Source of the DNA: Dehalococcoidia bacterium UBA1222
Lineage (GTDB): Bacteria > Chloroflexota > Dehalococcoidia > Dehalococcoidales > UBA1222
DNA length: 64,000 nucleotides
Reading direction: 5' to 3'
Assembly: GCA_002309415.1 (NCBI GenBank)
Contig: DBXC01000005.1
Coordinates: forward strand, 30,582-94,581
The notes beneath the pieces were generated by a model that saw only the letters and a list, made by a program, of their open reading frames with translations, did no database searches and was not told where the DNA came from. Positions 50,867 to 59,399 of this stretch are shown here, piece by piece (positions within the stretch are counted from its first letter, which is position 1; each line of letters begins with the position of its first letter). The translations under genes were made by a program, and so were the position numbers.

Positions 50867-51451
50867 ATGAAGAAATTCGTAAGCGTTGTCTTAGCTCTGA
50901 TAATGATGTCTGTCGTGCTTTTTGGATGCACCGGTGGAGGTACAACTACTGAGAATGGTGGACGAACTGAGAGCAACGGGAAGACCCAACGAGTCACTGA
51001 ACTGGTTGATATCAATTCATTCTCAGCCAAAACTACCGGGGGAGGTACTTTTACAGAAAAAGATCTTGCTCCTTATGATCTGACCGTCATCAATTTCTGG
51101 GCGACTTTCTGTGCACCTTGCCTCAAGGAAATGCCGGCACTGGCGATGCTTCAGAAAAAGCTTCCAAAAAACATCCAGCTCATCACTGTCTGTCTTGATG
51201 CTAATAAACCAACTAACGATATCGATGCCATTCTGGTTCGTTCGAAACTTGACGGCATTACTCTGGTCTCCGGAAAGGGAGATCTAAATAAGCTGATGAT
51301 GCAGGTCACAAAGATACCGACCAGTGTGTTTGTGGACAGTAAAGGCAATATGGTCCTGCCTGAACTGATCGGCAGGCCTAAAAACCTGGAAGAAACATAC
51401 ATCCAATTGATCAATCAAGCACTCAAAGGCATGGGCAAGGCTCCTATTTAA
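50867..51451 (+). CDS. TlpA/ResA-like thioredoxin-fold lipoprotein
   Basis: 194 residues from the ATG at 50867, chosen because it starts a lipoprotein signal peptide (lipobox VLFGC, Cys21). After a Gly/Thr/Asn linker comes a thioredoxin fold of the TlpA type: LTVINFWATFCAPCLKEMPA with the active pair Cys82-Ala-Pro-Cys85, and the cis-proline region TKIPTSVFVD. It should reduce or oxidise thiols outside the membrane. Its stop overlaps the start of the 48-residue CXXC protein, and an Fe-S membrane protein follows: a set likely to pass electrons from cytoplasm to surface thiols. Confidence 0.88.
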   Translation: MKKFVSVVLALIMMSVVLFGCTGGGTTTENGGRTESNGKTQRVTELVDINSFSAKTTGGGTFTEKDLAPYDLTVINFWATFCAPCLKEMPALAMLQKKLPKNIQLITVCLDANKPTNDIDAILVRSKLDGITLVSGKGDLNKLMMQVTKIPTSVFVDSKGNMVLPELIGRPKNLEETYIQLINQALKGMGKAPI

Positions 51452-51597
51452 TGAGCATTAAGACATTAAATATCATTCGTATCGTCCTGCTTGTTGTTGC
51501 AATCGTCCTGATCGTTATCGGGCTGATCCAGGGACAATATTTTTCGGTCTTATCAAAGGCTATAAGGATTTGTCTGGAATGCATCGGAATCGCATGA
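51451..51597 (+). CDS. CD1871A-type small CXXC membrane protein (48 residues)
   Basis: ATG at 51451 overlaps the stop of the TlpA-like gene (TAATG) and the stop TGA at 51595-51597 overlaps a possible start of the next gene (ATGA). The product has one transmembrane helix (IVLLVVAIVLIVIGLIQGQY) and ends LSKAIRICLECIGIA, with a Cys-Leu-Glu-Cys pair near the C-terminus. This matches the small CD1871A family, found between thioredoxin-like lipoprotein and NapH-like Fe-S genes in clostridia. It probably relays electrons or thiols between its two neighbours. Confidence 0.85.
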   Translation: MSIKTLNIIRIVLLVVAIVLIVIGLIQGQYFSVLSKAIRICLECIGIA

Positions 51598-52487
51598 CAA
51601 CAGATGATGCAGCGAAACGCCAGGACAGATTCCGCACGATCATTCAGCTGGCAGCTACGGTATTCTTCAATGGCTATGCTGCAGGTTTCTTAAAGGCCGA
51701 TATCTTTACCGGAAGAACAAAAGGCGTATGTGTCCCGGTCCTGAACTGTTATTCATGTCCTGGTGCGCTCGGTGCTTGTCCTATAGGTTCTCTTCAGTCA
51801 CTGATCGGGAATACTGGGAGCAGTATCCCATTCTATGTATTGGGTTCCTTGATGCTCTTTGGTGTATTGTTCGGTAGACTTTTATGCGGGTTTCTGTGTC
51901 CCTTTGGGTTCATACAGGACCTGTTGCATAAGATCCCGTTGAAAAAGATCAGTGTTCCGCAGAAGATCGACAGACCGCTCCGATGGCTAAAATATGCTGT
52001 CCTGTTGTTGTTTGTTGTTGCTCTGCCGGTATTTACTGCCGTGAAAGATGGATACACTGTTCCGTATTTCTGTGAATGGATATGCCCCGCCGGTACACTG
52101 GAAGCGGGCATACCGCTCGTGATCCTCGATCCTGGTTTGCGTGCTCTTATAGGGGCTCTTTTTGACTGGAAAGTTGTATTGCTTGTTTTGATATTGATCG
52201 GTTCTGTTTTTGTGCCAAGACTCTTTTGCCGATATCTCTGTCCGCTGGGTGCAGTATATGCGCTCTTCAACCGTTTCGCTCTCTATCGCATGGAGTTGAA
52301 TCAGAATAAATGTGTGAAATGCGGACGTTGCAGTGAGGTCTGTCCTATGGCCGTCGATGTGATCAAAGACATCAACAGTCCGGAATGTATCAGATGCGGA
52401 AAGTGCAAAGCGATCTGTCCAGAAGGAGCACTTACCAGCGATTATTCTATATGTAAGAAACAGCCTGAATCGGTCGGTGAGGAGTAG
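51579..52487 (+). CDS. Membrane 4Fe-4S protein, NapH/YccM-like
   Basis: About 302 residues. Starts possible at ATG 51579 (AAGGA 10 nt upstream) or ATG 51594 (ATGA overlap with the CXXC gene); the former is annotated. Four to five membrane helices are interspersed with Cys motifs: CYSCPGALGACPIG, CGFLCPFGF, CEWICPAG and CRYLCPLG. Two classical ferredoxin clusters follow at the C-terminus (CVKCGRCSEVCP, CIRCGKCKAICP). Such proteins move electrons across the membrane from cytoplasmic ferredoxin-like donors. With the TlpA-like lipoprotein and CXXC peptide it forms a likely thiol-reducing chain. Confidence 0.9.
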   Translation: MHRNRMTTDDAAKRQDRFRTIIQLAATVFFNGYAAGFLKADIFTGRTKGVCVPVLNCYSCPGALGACPIGSLQSLIGNTGSSIPFYVLGSLMLFGVLFGRLLCGFLCPFGFIQDLLHKIPLKKISVPQKIDRPLRWLKYAVLLLFVVALPVFTAVKDGYTVPYFCEWICPAGTLEAGIPLVILDPGLRALIGALFDWKVVLLVLILIGSVFVPRLFCRYLCPLGAVYALFNRFALYRMELNQNKCVKCGRCSEVCPMAVDVIKDINSPECIRCGKCKAICPEGALTSDYSICKKQPESVGEE

Positions 52488-52493
52488 GGAGCA

Positions 52494-52934
52494 ATGAGGA
52501 TCGAATTCGGCGGAAATGTCATCGATATCGACAGCGTGAAGACTGCGGGATACTGTAATACTCTGCCTGTTGTGACCGATGAATGCGACTGTCCCGGATG
52601 CCGCAACTTTGTTAAAGCAACCGCCGATTTCCCTGATAAAGTCAGAGAATTCTTTAATGAATTGGGGATGGATCCCAAAAAGGCATCTGAAGTGTATGTC
52701 TATGGCGCAGTCGATGAAGGGAAATCCGTCTATTACGGAGGGTTATATCATATGTGTGGTACGATCCTGAATGATGGTGACTCAGACGCATCATATAAGA
52801 TCACAGGTCGTTATTCGGTGAGATTTACCAAAGAGATCGATCTTCCCGAAGAGAACATGCCACAGGATATGATCCAGATGGAGATAGACTTCACGTCTGT
52901 CCCATGGATGCTTTCTGAAGAGAATCCGTATTAG
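52494..52934 (+). CDS. Hypothetical protein with CDCPGC motif
   Basis: 146 residues, family not recognised. It begins MRIEFGGNVIDIDSVKTAGY, contains DECDCPGCRNFVKAT (residues 29-43) which could bind a metal, then VYVYGAVDEGKSVYYGGLYH and a conserved-looking HMCGTIL, and ends in acidic strands. It starts 6 nt after the Fe-S gene with GGAG upstream, so it may be the fourth gene of that operon. No signal peptide; cytoplasmic. The end overlaps the convergent gene by 4 nt. Confidence 0.6.
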   Translation: MRIEFGGNVIDIDSVKTAGYCNTLPVVTDECDCPGCRNFVKATADFPDKVREFFNELGMDPKKASEVYVYGAVDEGKSVYYGGLYHMCGTILNDGDSDASYKITGRYSVRFTKEIDLPEENMPQDMIQMEIDFTSVPWMLSEENPY

Positions 52935-53581
52935 CGGTGTTTGAAATAAAAACCGTGTTTCTTTAATGCCTTATCCAGAAATACCCTGAGTTCATCGCAT
53001 TTCATGATGCTCTCATAGCAGCTGCCCCAACACATCTTTGCGATGTCTTCTTGGGTTTTGTACCGGTAGAAGTCTTTCGGTAAGTAGAAATCGATGTCAC
53101 CGCCGCCGCTGCTTCCGGCACTGGAGCCTTGGCAGAAATTAGATTGTCTGATTTCAGGTTTCGATCCGGGCTGGAATCTCAGAGTGATGACATCTGTCCC
53201 CCATGGTTCAGAATAGTCACCGGCACGTCCGATGACGAAATCGGAATGGATGAAACTTATATTGTTCTCTCTTGCAAAACGTTCGGCATAGGTATCGAAC
53301 TTGCCGCGGATCAGGACACTATTGTCCCTGAATAGCTTAAGTGTGTTTTCTGTCAATCCAAGGTTTTTGACCGAGCTGGCTATCTCCAACTCTCCAATGG
53401 TGGGGATAAGATCAAAGAATCCCTTTTCGACTTCTTCGATGCCGTCATCCAGTTCGAATGCGATCTGACGCGGTCCGGTCAGATATTCATGACCTTTCCA
53501 CCAATCCAGATCTTTTATGCAGAGGAACTTATCTCCATATGCGTGGAGTCCCGTCCTTTTATGGCTGCTGCTGATGTTCAT
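52931..53581 (-). CDS. Hypothetical protein
   Basis: 216 residues from the ATG at 53581, which has GGGAGG about 6 nt upstream; the longer frame lacks such a site. No recognised family. The N-terminus HAYGDKFLCIKDLDWWKGHE is followed by an acidic segment, and a Ser/Gly-rich stretch (QGSSAGSSGGGDIDFYLPKD) lies near residues 150-169; the C-terminus is helical and basic. No membrane segment or signal peptide. Confidence 0.55.
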   Translation of the reverse strand: MNISSSHKRTGLHAYGDKFLCIKDLDWWKGHEYLTGPRQIAFELDDGIEEVEKGFFDLIPTIGELEIASSVKNLGLTENTLKLFRDNSVLIRGKFDTYAERFARENNISFIHSDFVIGRAGDYSEPWGTDVITLRFQPGSKPEIRQSNFCQGSSAGSSGGGDIDFYLPKDFYRYKTQEDIAKMCWGSCYESIMKCDELRVFLDKALKKHGFYFKHR

Positions 53582-53651
53582 AGGATGCCTCCCTGGTATC
53601 GCTATCATAGCACAAACGCGGAAGTATGCTAGAATTCTTGAGATTGGAAAA

Positions 53652-54431
53652 ATGATGCTCATAGACTCACATTGTCATCTAGATGCTGAACAGTTCGATT
53701 CCGACAGAGAAGATGTTATCAAAAATGCCTTCGATAACGGAGTTTCTGTCATGGTGTCTTTAGGTGCTGATATTGAGACCAGTAAGACTAATATCAGGAT
53801 CGCAGGGTCCCATGACGGTATCTATGCCGCCTGCGGTATCCATCCTGAGAACTGTTTGGAAACGACTTCTGATGACATTAAAGAGATTTTCCATCTGATT
53901 GAGATGAATAAGAAGATCGTCGCGGTCGGTGAGATCGGACTCGATCTTCATTATGCCGAAGCACCTATCGAAAAACAGATAGAAGTGCTCATTCCTCAGA
54001 TGGACTATGCCGAATCCAAGGGGCTGCCCTGGGTCATCCACTGCCGAGATGCAGAAAACGAACTCAAAGAGATCATCGAAAAACGCGATTACGACGGTTC
54101 ATGGACTCCTGGTGTCATCCATTGCTTCAACGGTTCTGCCGAGGCTGCTGAGATGTACATGGAAAAGGGTTTCTATGTCTCACTGGGATGCTATATCGGT
54201 TATCCTTCTGCCAGAAACCTCGTCGACATCATCAAGAAGTTCAGGTTGGACAGGATAATGTTGGAGACGGACTCTCCGTATCTTCCTCCACAGAAGAAAC
54301 GCGGACAGAGGAATGAGCCGGCATATGTCGTGAGCGCTGCTGAAAAGCTTGCGGAGATCTTTGATCTGTCTGTTGATGAGATTGCACGGATAACTACGGA
54401 AAACGCCCGTAGGTTCTTTAAGCTTTCTTAG
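53652..54431 (+). CDS. tatD: TatD-family metal-dependent DNase
   Basis: 259 residues from the ATG at 53652; the upstream frame has no start signals. TIM-barrel hydrolase: metal ligands in LIDSHCHLDAEQFDSD at the start, Glu in VGEIGLDLHY, His in WVIHCRDAENE and GVIHCFNGS, Asp in MLETDSPYLPP. Acts on DNA ends, with roles in repair and DNA breakdown. A TATGCTAGAAT promoter box ends at 53635, so the leader is only about 10 nt. It overlaps the convergent nth end by 14 bp. Confidence 0.93.
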   Translation: MMLIDSHCHLDAEQFDSDREDVIKNAFDNGVSVMVSLGADIETSKTNIRIAGSHDGIYAACGIHPENCLETTSDDIKEIFHLIEMNKKIVAVGEIGLDLHYAEAPIEKQIEVLIPQMDYAESKGLPWVIHCRDAENELKEIIEKRDYDGSWTPGVIHCFNGSAEAAEMYMEKGFYVSLGCYIGYPSARNLVDIIKKFRLDRIMLETDSPYLPPQKKRGQRNEPAYVVSAAEKLAEIFDLSVDEIARITTENARRFFKLS

Positions 54432-55062
54432 AAGGGCAGTATTCTTTTACCGCACATTCACTGCATTTAGGTCTGTTGGCGATACAGACTTGTCTCCCAT
54501 GCTGCACAAGAAGCGTGTTGGTGATGCCCCAGTCTGATTCGGGGATCTTTGCCATCAGGTCGCGTTCGATGATCACAGGATTATCTGATGCGGTCAGTCC
54601 TAGCAACTGGGCGATCCTCTTCACGTGAGTATCGACGGCGATGCCGACATTGATGCCGAAAGCGTGATGCAGGACGATATTGGCGGTCTTCCTGGCGACT
54701 CCGGGGAGAGTAAGGAGCTCTTCCATGGTGCTGGGTACTACATTGCCATATCTTTCGGTGATGACCTTGGCAGCACCCTGGATGTTCTTAGCTTTATTGT
54801 GATAGAAACCGGTGGAGAAGATCATCTGTTCCAGTTCTTTGATGTCGATAGCGGCATAATCCTTGGGTTCAGGGCATCTGGCAAAGAGAGCAGGGGTCAC
54901 CTTGTTGACGCCGGCATCGGTAGCCTGTGCCGAAAGGATCGTTGCGACCAATAGCTCCATGGGCGTCTTGAAGTCTAATGCGATGTAGTCGGTGGAATAG
55001 ACTTTCTTCAGGGCGTCGAATATCTCTTTTACGTTATCCGCTTTCTTTTTCATATCAGTCAT
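54418..55062 (-). CDS. nth: Endonuclease III (Nth), DNA glycosylase/AP lyase
   Basis: About 214 residues from the ATG at 55062 (another ATG is at 55053). Removes oxidised pyrimidines. Helix-hairpin-helix LLTLPGVARKTANIVLHH and catalytic Asp in AVDTHVKRIA; the C-terminal [4Fe-4S] loop is C-x6-C-x2-C-x5-C (CIANRPKCSECAVKEYC). The Lys nucleophile precedes the Pro-Gly hairpin in other members; here LSAQATDAGVNKVTPAL and the FSTGFYHNKAKNI region are typical. Confidence 0.95.
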   Translation of the reverse strand: MTDMKKKADNVKEIFDALKKVYSTDYIALDFKTPMELLVATILSAQATDAGVNKVTPALFARCPEPKDYAAIDIKELEQMIFSTGFYHNKAKNIQGAAKVITERYGNVVPSTMEELLTLPGVARKTANIVLHHAFGINVGIAVDTHVKRIAQLLGLTASDNPVIIERDLMAKIPESDWGITNTLLVQHGRQVCIANRPKCSECAVKEYCPSKKA

Positions 55063-55126
55063 CTTATCAAAAAGGGGCTGTTGGGTTAAACTATTGTGCA
55101 AATAGTTGCTGAAGGAGTCAGCAGAT

Positions 55127-55690
55127 ATGGATTTCATCAAGAAAGTTTTCGGAAGCTATATCTTTGAAGGTCTCATATTGACGGCTATCGGTGTCGTACT
55201 CGTCATCTGGCCGAACGAGGCTTTGAACATCATGTGCATCGCCATCGGTGCTTTCCTGATCCTCCTGGGCCTCATCAAGCTCATCTTATTCTTCTCTAAG
55301 AACAAGGATAACCGTAAGATCCTCGCATTGCTCTTAGGCATCATTGAGACTGCTTTGGGTATCGTGATGATCTTGAGCTCAAGATTCTTTATCGATTTCT
55401 TCCAGATCGTTACCGGTGTGATTCTAGTATACGGTGCTGTGATCATGTTCTTCGGCGCTCTCAAGCTGCGCATGCTTCCCGGTCCGCTCTTCATCATTTC
55501 GATTCTTTTGGCGATTCTGACCTTCGTGCTTGCAGTCGTAATGTTCATCAATCCTACCCAGTTTGCTTCCTTCATGACCCGGCTCATGGGTATTGCACTG
55601 GCTATCGAAGGTTTGTCGATGATCGTTGTCATGAGTAAGATCAAACGGGAACTGGATAAGCTTCACGAAGAATCAGATATCATCATCTAG
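55127..55690 (+). CDS. DUF308 (HdeD-like) membrane protein
   Basis: 187 residues from the ATG at 55127, with GAAGGAG 9 nt upstream. Six hydrophobic segments in pairs (LILTAIGVVLVIWPNEAL, ALLLGIIETALGIVMILSS, LFIISILLAILTFVLAVVMF) and a charged C-terminal tail, as in DUF308/HdeD-family proteins. Function unknown; HdeD is linked to acid stress in E. coli. Confidence 0.82.
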   Translation: MDFIKKVFGSYIFEGLILTAIGVVLVIWPNEALNIMCIAIGAFLILLGLIKLILFFSKNKDNRKILALLLGIIETALGIVMILSSRFFIDFFQIVTGVILVYGAVIMFFGALKLRMLPGPLFIISILLAILTFVLAVVMFINPTQFASFMTRLMGIALAIEGLSMIVVMSKIKRELDKLHEESDIII

Positions 55691-55713
55691 CAAGTAATTG
55701 TTTTGAAGAAAAA

Positions 55714-55743
55714 AAAAGGACACATGTTATCTTGTGTCCTTTT
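55714..55743. terminator. Bidirectional terminator
   Basis: AAAAGGACACA (55714-55724) pairs with TGTGTCCTTTT (55733-55743) around an 8-nt loop, with A- and T-runs on both sides. It separates the convergent DUF308 and trxA genes. Confidence 0.9.
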
Positions 55744-55763
55744 CGTTTTGTGACGATTAGTAA

Positions 55764-56078
55764 TTAGAGCAGGTTATCGATTCGGCTCTTGAGTTCAGCT
55801 TCAGGAAGTGCACCAACGGTGGTGTCGACGACTTCGCCCTTGTCCATGTAGAGGAGATTAGGGATGCTCATGACATGATACTGGCGGGGAGTTCTGTTCT
55901 CATCTGTATTCATCTTGCAGAACTTAACTTTGCCGGCATATTCCTCGGACAGTTTGTCAACGACGGGAGAAAGCATTCGGCAGGGACCGCACCACGGAGC
56001 CCAGAAATCGACAACAACGGGGATATCGGATTTCAAAACTTCAGCTTCGAAAGTCTGATCAGTTACTTCAATTACCAT
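55764..56078 (-). CDS. trxA: Thioredoxin
   Basis: 104 residues from the ATG at 56078, with AGGAG 8 nt upstream; 15 extra codons upstream in frame are ignored. The active site is WAPWCGPCRM (Trp-Cys-Gly-Pro-Cys), followed by the family pattern CKMNTDENRTPRQYHVMSIP with the cis-proline and DTTVGALPEAEL. Cytoplasmic dithiol donor for ribonucleotide reductase, peroxiredoxins and others. Confidence 0.96.
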   Translation of the reverse strand: MVIEVTDQTFEAEVLKSDIPVVVDFWAPWCGPCRMLSPVVDKLSEEYAGKVKFCKMNTDENRTPRQYHVMSIPNLLYMDKGEVVDTTVGALPEAELKSRIDNLL

Positions 56079-56176
56079 TCCATTTTCTCCTAAGCTAATG
56101 ATAATAATATTATAACCTATCACTTAAGACTATTTATTGACTGAAATCACATTAATCTGTTTTAAGTTCGTTTTGA

Positions 56177-56205
56177 TTGACTCACTACGTATACATAGTT
56201 AGAAT
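56177..56205 (+). promoter_or_regulatory. Promoter of the sugar nucleotidylyltransferase gene
   Basis: TTGACT (56177-56182), 17-bp spacer, TAGAAT (56200-56205). The leader is about 36 nt and includes GAGGTG before the ATG at 56248. Confidence 0.7.
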
Positions 56206-56247
56206 TGAGCTACAAAACATGACTTTACATTTTGAGGTGTTGAATAT

Positions 56248-57501
56248 ATGGAAAACAAAATGATTGCAGTTGTTATGGCCGCAGGCCAGGGCAGTCGTAT
56301 GGTCCCTTTGACCGACAGACGACCTAAGCCCATGATCGAAGTCGCCAGCAAACCTATCGTTGAGCATCTGCTCATCCAGCTGATCAATGGCGGTATCAAG
56401 GACTTCATCTTCATCGTCGGTTACCGAAACGATGTGATCGAGAACTATTTTGGTGATGGTTCCAAATGGAATTGCCATATCGAGTACGTCCAGCAGGAAG
56501 GACCTATCGGTACCGGTCATGCTGTACTTCTTTCTGAAGGCAAAGTCGGCGAAGAGTTCCTCGTCGTCAATGCCGATATGTACATCGCCGCTTCCGATAT
56601 CGCTGAATTCATCAAAATCCCTGGAAACGTACTCGCTGTCCAGAAGGTCAAAGATGTTTCACGCTACGGTGCCGTCGAGGTCAACAACGGCTATGTCGCC
56701 GGTATCCGCGAGAAGCTGGCTAATTCTGAATCAAAACTTGCATCCGTCGGTATGTACAAGTTCACCCGTGAGATTTTCCGTGCTCTCCACGAGATTCCTC
56801 TGTCTCCCAGAGGCGAATATGAACTTCCTACCGCTATGCAGGTCCTTATCGATGAGGACGAGGAATCGTTCCGAGCATATAACTGTCTGACATGGTGGGA
56901 CGTCAGTTATCCTTGGGATCTTATCGAATTCAATAGATACATCATGTCTAATCTCGAGACCAAGATCGAAGGTACCATCGAAGACGGCGTAGTCGTCAAA
57001 GGCACTCTTCAGCTCGGCAAGGGTTCTGTTATCATGAGCGGCTGCTATATCCAGGGCACTGTTACTATCGGTGAAAACTGTATCATCGAACCCTGCTGCT
57101 TCCTTAAGAAGGGTACTTCTATCGGCAACAACGTCAAGATCGGTTTCGCCAGCAAGATTGCTAATGCCATCATCATGGACAATACCCGCACTGCTGCCCG
57201 CAACTACATTGCAGACAGTGTCATCGGTGAAGGCTGCTACTTTGGTAACGGCGCTAACGTTACCTGCCGACGTCTCGATAACGAATATGTCAGCGTTTAC
57301 GGTGAATCTACTCAGCGCAGGAAGTTCGGCTGCGTCATGGGCGATCAGGCCAGTGTCTCCGCCAATGCTACCGTCTGTGCCGGCAGCAACGTGATGTCCG
57401 GTCAGATCATCCTTCCCGGTACCGTCTTCTCCGGCGGTTCATCTGATGCCAATCTCATCGAATATGAAGTCGATGATGATGACGTCACATTCAGCTTCTA
57501 G
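56248..57501 (+). CDS. Sugar-1-phosphate nucleotidylyltransferase with left-handed beta-helix (GlmU-like, archaeal arrangement)
   Basis: 417 residues. The N-terminal 235 residues are a nucleotidyltransferase: VVMAAGQGSRMVPLTDRRPK (nucleotide and metal loop), IGTGHAVLLSEGKVGEEFLV and VNADMY. From about 255 to 405 a hexapeptide-repeat beta-helix (GKGSVIMSGCYIQGTVTIGE, IGNNVKIGFASK) follows, as in GlmU and the related archaeal bifunctional enzymes. It may make UDP-GlcNAc and acetylate glucosamine-1-phosphate, or only a UDP/dTDP-sugar. The region after CRRLDNEYVSVYGES resembles the archaeal group more than classical bacterial GlmU. Own promoter and terminator. Confidence 0.82.
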   Translation: MENKMIAVVMAAGQGSRMVPLTDRRPKPMIEVASKPIVEHLLIQLINGGIKDFIFIVGYRNDVIENYFGDGSKWNCHIEYVQQEGPIGTGHAVLLSEGKVGEEFLVVNADMYIAASDIAEFIKIPGNVLAVQKVKDVSRYGAVEVNNGYVAGIREKLANSESKLASVGMYKFTREIFRALHEIPLSPRGEYELPTAMQVLIDEDEESFRAYNCLTWWDVSYPWDLIEFNRYIMSNLETKIEGTIEDGVVVKGTLQLGKGSVIMSGCYIQGTVTIGENCIIEPCCFLKKGTSIGNNVKIGFASKIANAIIMDNTRTAARNYIADSVIGEGCYFGNGANVTCRRLDNEYVSVYGESTQRRKFGCVMGDQASVSANATVCAGSNVMSGQIILPGTVFSGGSSDANLIEYEVDDDDVTFSF

Positions 57502-57516
57502 TTTCGTATAGAAACA

Positions 57517-57552
57517 AAAAAGGGACTGATCTAAGAAGGTCAGTCCCTTTTT
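57517..57552 (+). terminator. Rho-independent terminator
   Basis: AAAAAGGGACTGA (57517-57529) pairs with TCAGTCCCTTTTT (57540-57552) around a 10-nt loop; a long perfect stem with T-run, after the nucleotidylyltransferase gene. It can act on both strands. Confidence 0.92.
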
Positions 57553-57573
57553 TAGTGTCATTTCACTGTGAAA

Positions 57574-58467
57574 CTACAGCGTGATCAGTTCATATTCACG
57601 GCTGCCGTAGCCCAGTTCAGCAGCAGCTTCTATGGTGTGGACACCGATGAGTGATTCGAGTCGTTCGATGAAACGAGCCTGACCGGGGTCGTCCTTAGCG
57701 GCGTAGATCTGGTCGATACAGGCCTGATCGATGGCGACAGGGTCCAGTGATGCCAGGATTCCGATATCTTTCATGCAGGGATCTTCTGCCACAGCGCAGC
57801 AGTCACAGTCTCTCGAAAGATTCTTCATTACATTGATGAAAGCTATATTACCCTTGAAGTGTTCGACGACAGTTGAAGCGGCATCGGCCATGGCTTCGCA
57901 GAATGCAGCCTGTTTGGCGTGTTTCTTCCAGGTATCGAGGATATCAGGAGTGACACCGCCTGAATGAATGAGGGCCTTACCGGCAGATGAAGCGCATCCG
58001 ATGGAGAGCTGTTTGAGCGCACCTCCGTAACCACCCTGGGGATGTCCTTTGAAATGTGACAGTACCAGCATGGAGTCGTAATTGACGATGTTCTTCCCTA
58101 CAGAATTCTTTTTGAGTACTTTTCCGTTGGGGATGTCCCAGACTAGATCTGGTCCTTCAGCATCCATCAGGTCTACATCAAAACTGTCGCTCCAGCCGTG
58201 ATCCTTGAGAAGTTTTAAGTGTGATTCGGTATGATCACGGACTCCGCCGAAAGCGTCTCCGTAAGCAGTGTTGCATTCGACGACTGTACCTTTGACCTTT
58301 TCGATTACAGGACGCCAGAAATCGGGTCCCAGGAAGTTCTGATTGCCTTTTTCACCGGAATGGAGTTTTATTGCGATCCTGCCCTTAAGGTCTGCGTTGA
58401 GAGCATCGTAAAGTTCACAGACCTTTTCCGGCGTGATGACGCGCGAAAAGAATACCTTGGATCTCAT
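57574..58467 (-). CDS. DUF362-domain protein
   Basis: 297 residues from the ATG at 58467 with GGAGGT just upstream. The family signature is seen in KGRIAIKLHSGEKGNQNFLG, VLSHFKGHPQGGYGGALKQL and GCASSAGKALIHSGG. A Cys cluster DCDCCAVAEDPCMKDIG precedes ILASLDPVAIDQACIDQIY. DUF362 proteins often carry or serve Fe-S centres; this one lacks a separate ferredoxin domain. It lies 58 nt downstream of acsE on the same strand and could be the last gene of the C1 operon or have its own start. Confidence 0.82.
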   Translation of the reverse strand: MRSKVFFSRVITPEKVCELYDALNADLKGRIAIKLHSGEKGNQNFLGPDFWRPVIEKVKGTVVECNTAYGDAFGGVRDHTESHLKLLKDHGWSDSFDVDLMDAEGPDLVWDIPNGKVLKKNSVGKNIVNYDSMLVLSHFKGHPQGGYGGALKQLSIGCASSAGKALIHSGGVTPDILDTWKKHAKQAAFCEAMADAASTVVEHFKGNIAFINVMKNLSRDCDCCAVAEDPCMKDIGILASLDPVAIDQACIDQIYAAKDDPGQARFIERLESLIGVHTIEAAAELGYGSREYELITL

Positions 58468-58525
58468 TCGTACCTCCAAATATGAATGATCGGTTTCAAT
58501 CTAATGATTGCAGTATGCGGCTTTT

Positions 58526-59395
58526 CTAATCAAGCCACATATGTGAATACAGTTTCTTACCTAAGAGGACCTGTACGGTCTTGACGTATTTGGCCAGTTC
58601 GGGATCTGCGGGGATGGTATCGTCTCCGTCCATGGCCTTGTAGATGACGTCAGTTATCTCGGGTGCTCTGTCGCGGGCGATGTCGATCAGTGTGTAATCG
58701 GTGGCATCGACGATGGCGGAATAGAGACCTTTTCGTTTCAGCATGGCGAGATAGGTGCGGTTGAGATAAGGTCGCAATGCTCGGGGAGTGCCGTTGGAGA
58801 CATTGGAGAGACCGACGATGGATTTACAGTTGGGATTGATCTCAGGGAGCATATCCATGAAATCGAGGCAGGCTATGACCTGATTGATATCGCCGCTGAT
58901 TGGAGTGGCGATAGGGTCGATCCAGATTCTGTCTTCTGCGACACCGGCTTCCTGAGCCTTCAGTACAAGGTCTACCATGTGCATGCAGCGTTCATCGACG
59001 TCTCTCGGCATGCCTTCCTCGCCCCAGAGCAGACCGATCATGTCGGCATCGTATTTGCTGACCAGCGGAAGGGTCTTTTCGAGTCTTTCCGGCTGTAAAG
59101 ATACGGAGTTGATGAGAGCGGCTTTGTTGCATTTGGCGAGTGCCGCATCGATCGCATCGGAATTGCTGGTGTCTAAAGAAACATGTTTTTCGGAATTGGC
59201 CTGGACCAGATCGACCAGCCACGGAAGGAGTGCAGTTCCATTCAAACGTGCCGGACCGATATTGAGGTCCATATAATCCACATCAGACGCATCTTCAGTC
59301 TTGATCATTTCAAGGATAGGTCCTTCCTGCATCTCTTTGAGTGCCGGACCTAAGGTCTTTGACATTACGTTGATGTTTTCGCCGATAAGGATCAT
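58526..59395 (-). CDS. acsE: AcsE, methyltetrahydrofolate:corrinoid/Fe-S protein methyltransferase
   Basis: 289 residues, a little longer than the classical 262-residue enzyme. Dihydropteroate-synthase-like barrel: MILIGENINVMSKTLGPALK start, VDYMDLNIGPARLNG (pterin site Asp/Asn), HVSLDTSNSDAIDAAL, IWIDPIATPISGDINQV and GLSNVSNGTPRALRPYLNRT. Moves the methyl group between methyl-H4folate and the cobalt of the corrinoid protein AcsCD. It lies 4 nt after acsC. Pterin-site residues appear intact. Confidence 0.92.
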   Translation of the reverse strand: MILIGENINVMSKTLGPALKEMQEGPILEMIKTEDASDVDYMDLNIGPARLNGTALLPWLVDLVQANSEKHVSLDTSNSDAIDAALAKCNKAALINSVSLQPERLEKTLPLVSKYDADMIGLLWGEEGMPRDVDERCMHMVDLVLKAQEAGVAEDRIWIDPIATPISGDINQVIACLDFMDMLPEINPNCKSIVGLSNVSNGTPRALRPYLNRTYLAMLKRKGLYSAIVDATDYTLIDIARDRAPEITDVIYKAMDGDDTIPADPELAKYVKTVQVLLGKKLYSHMWLD

Positions 59396-59399
59396 TTAT

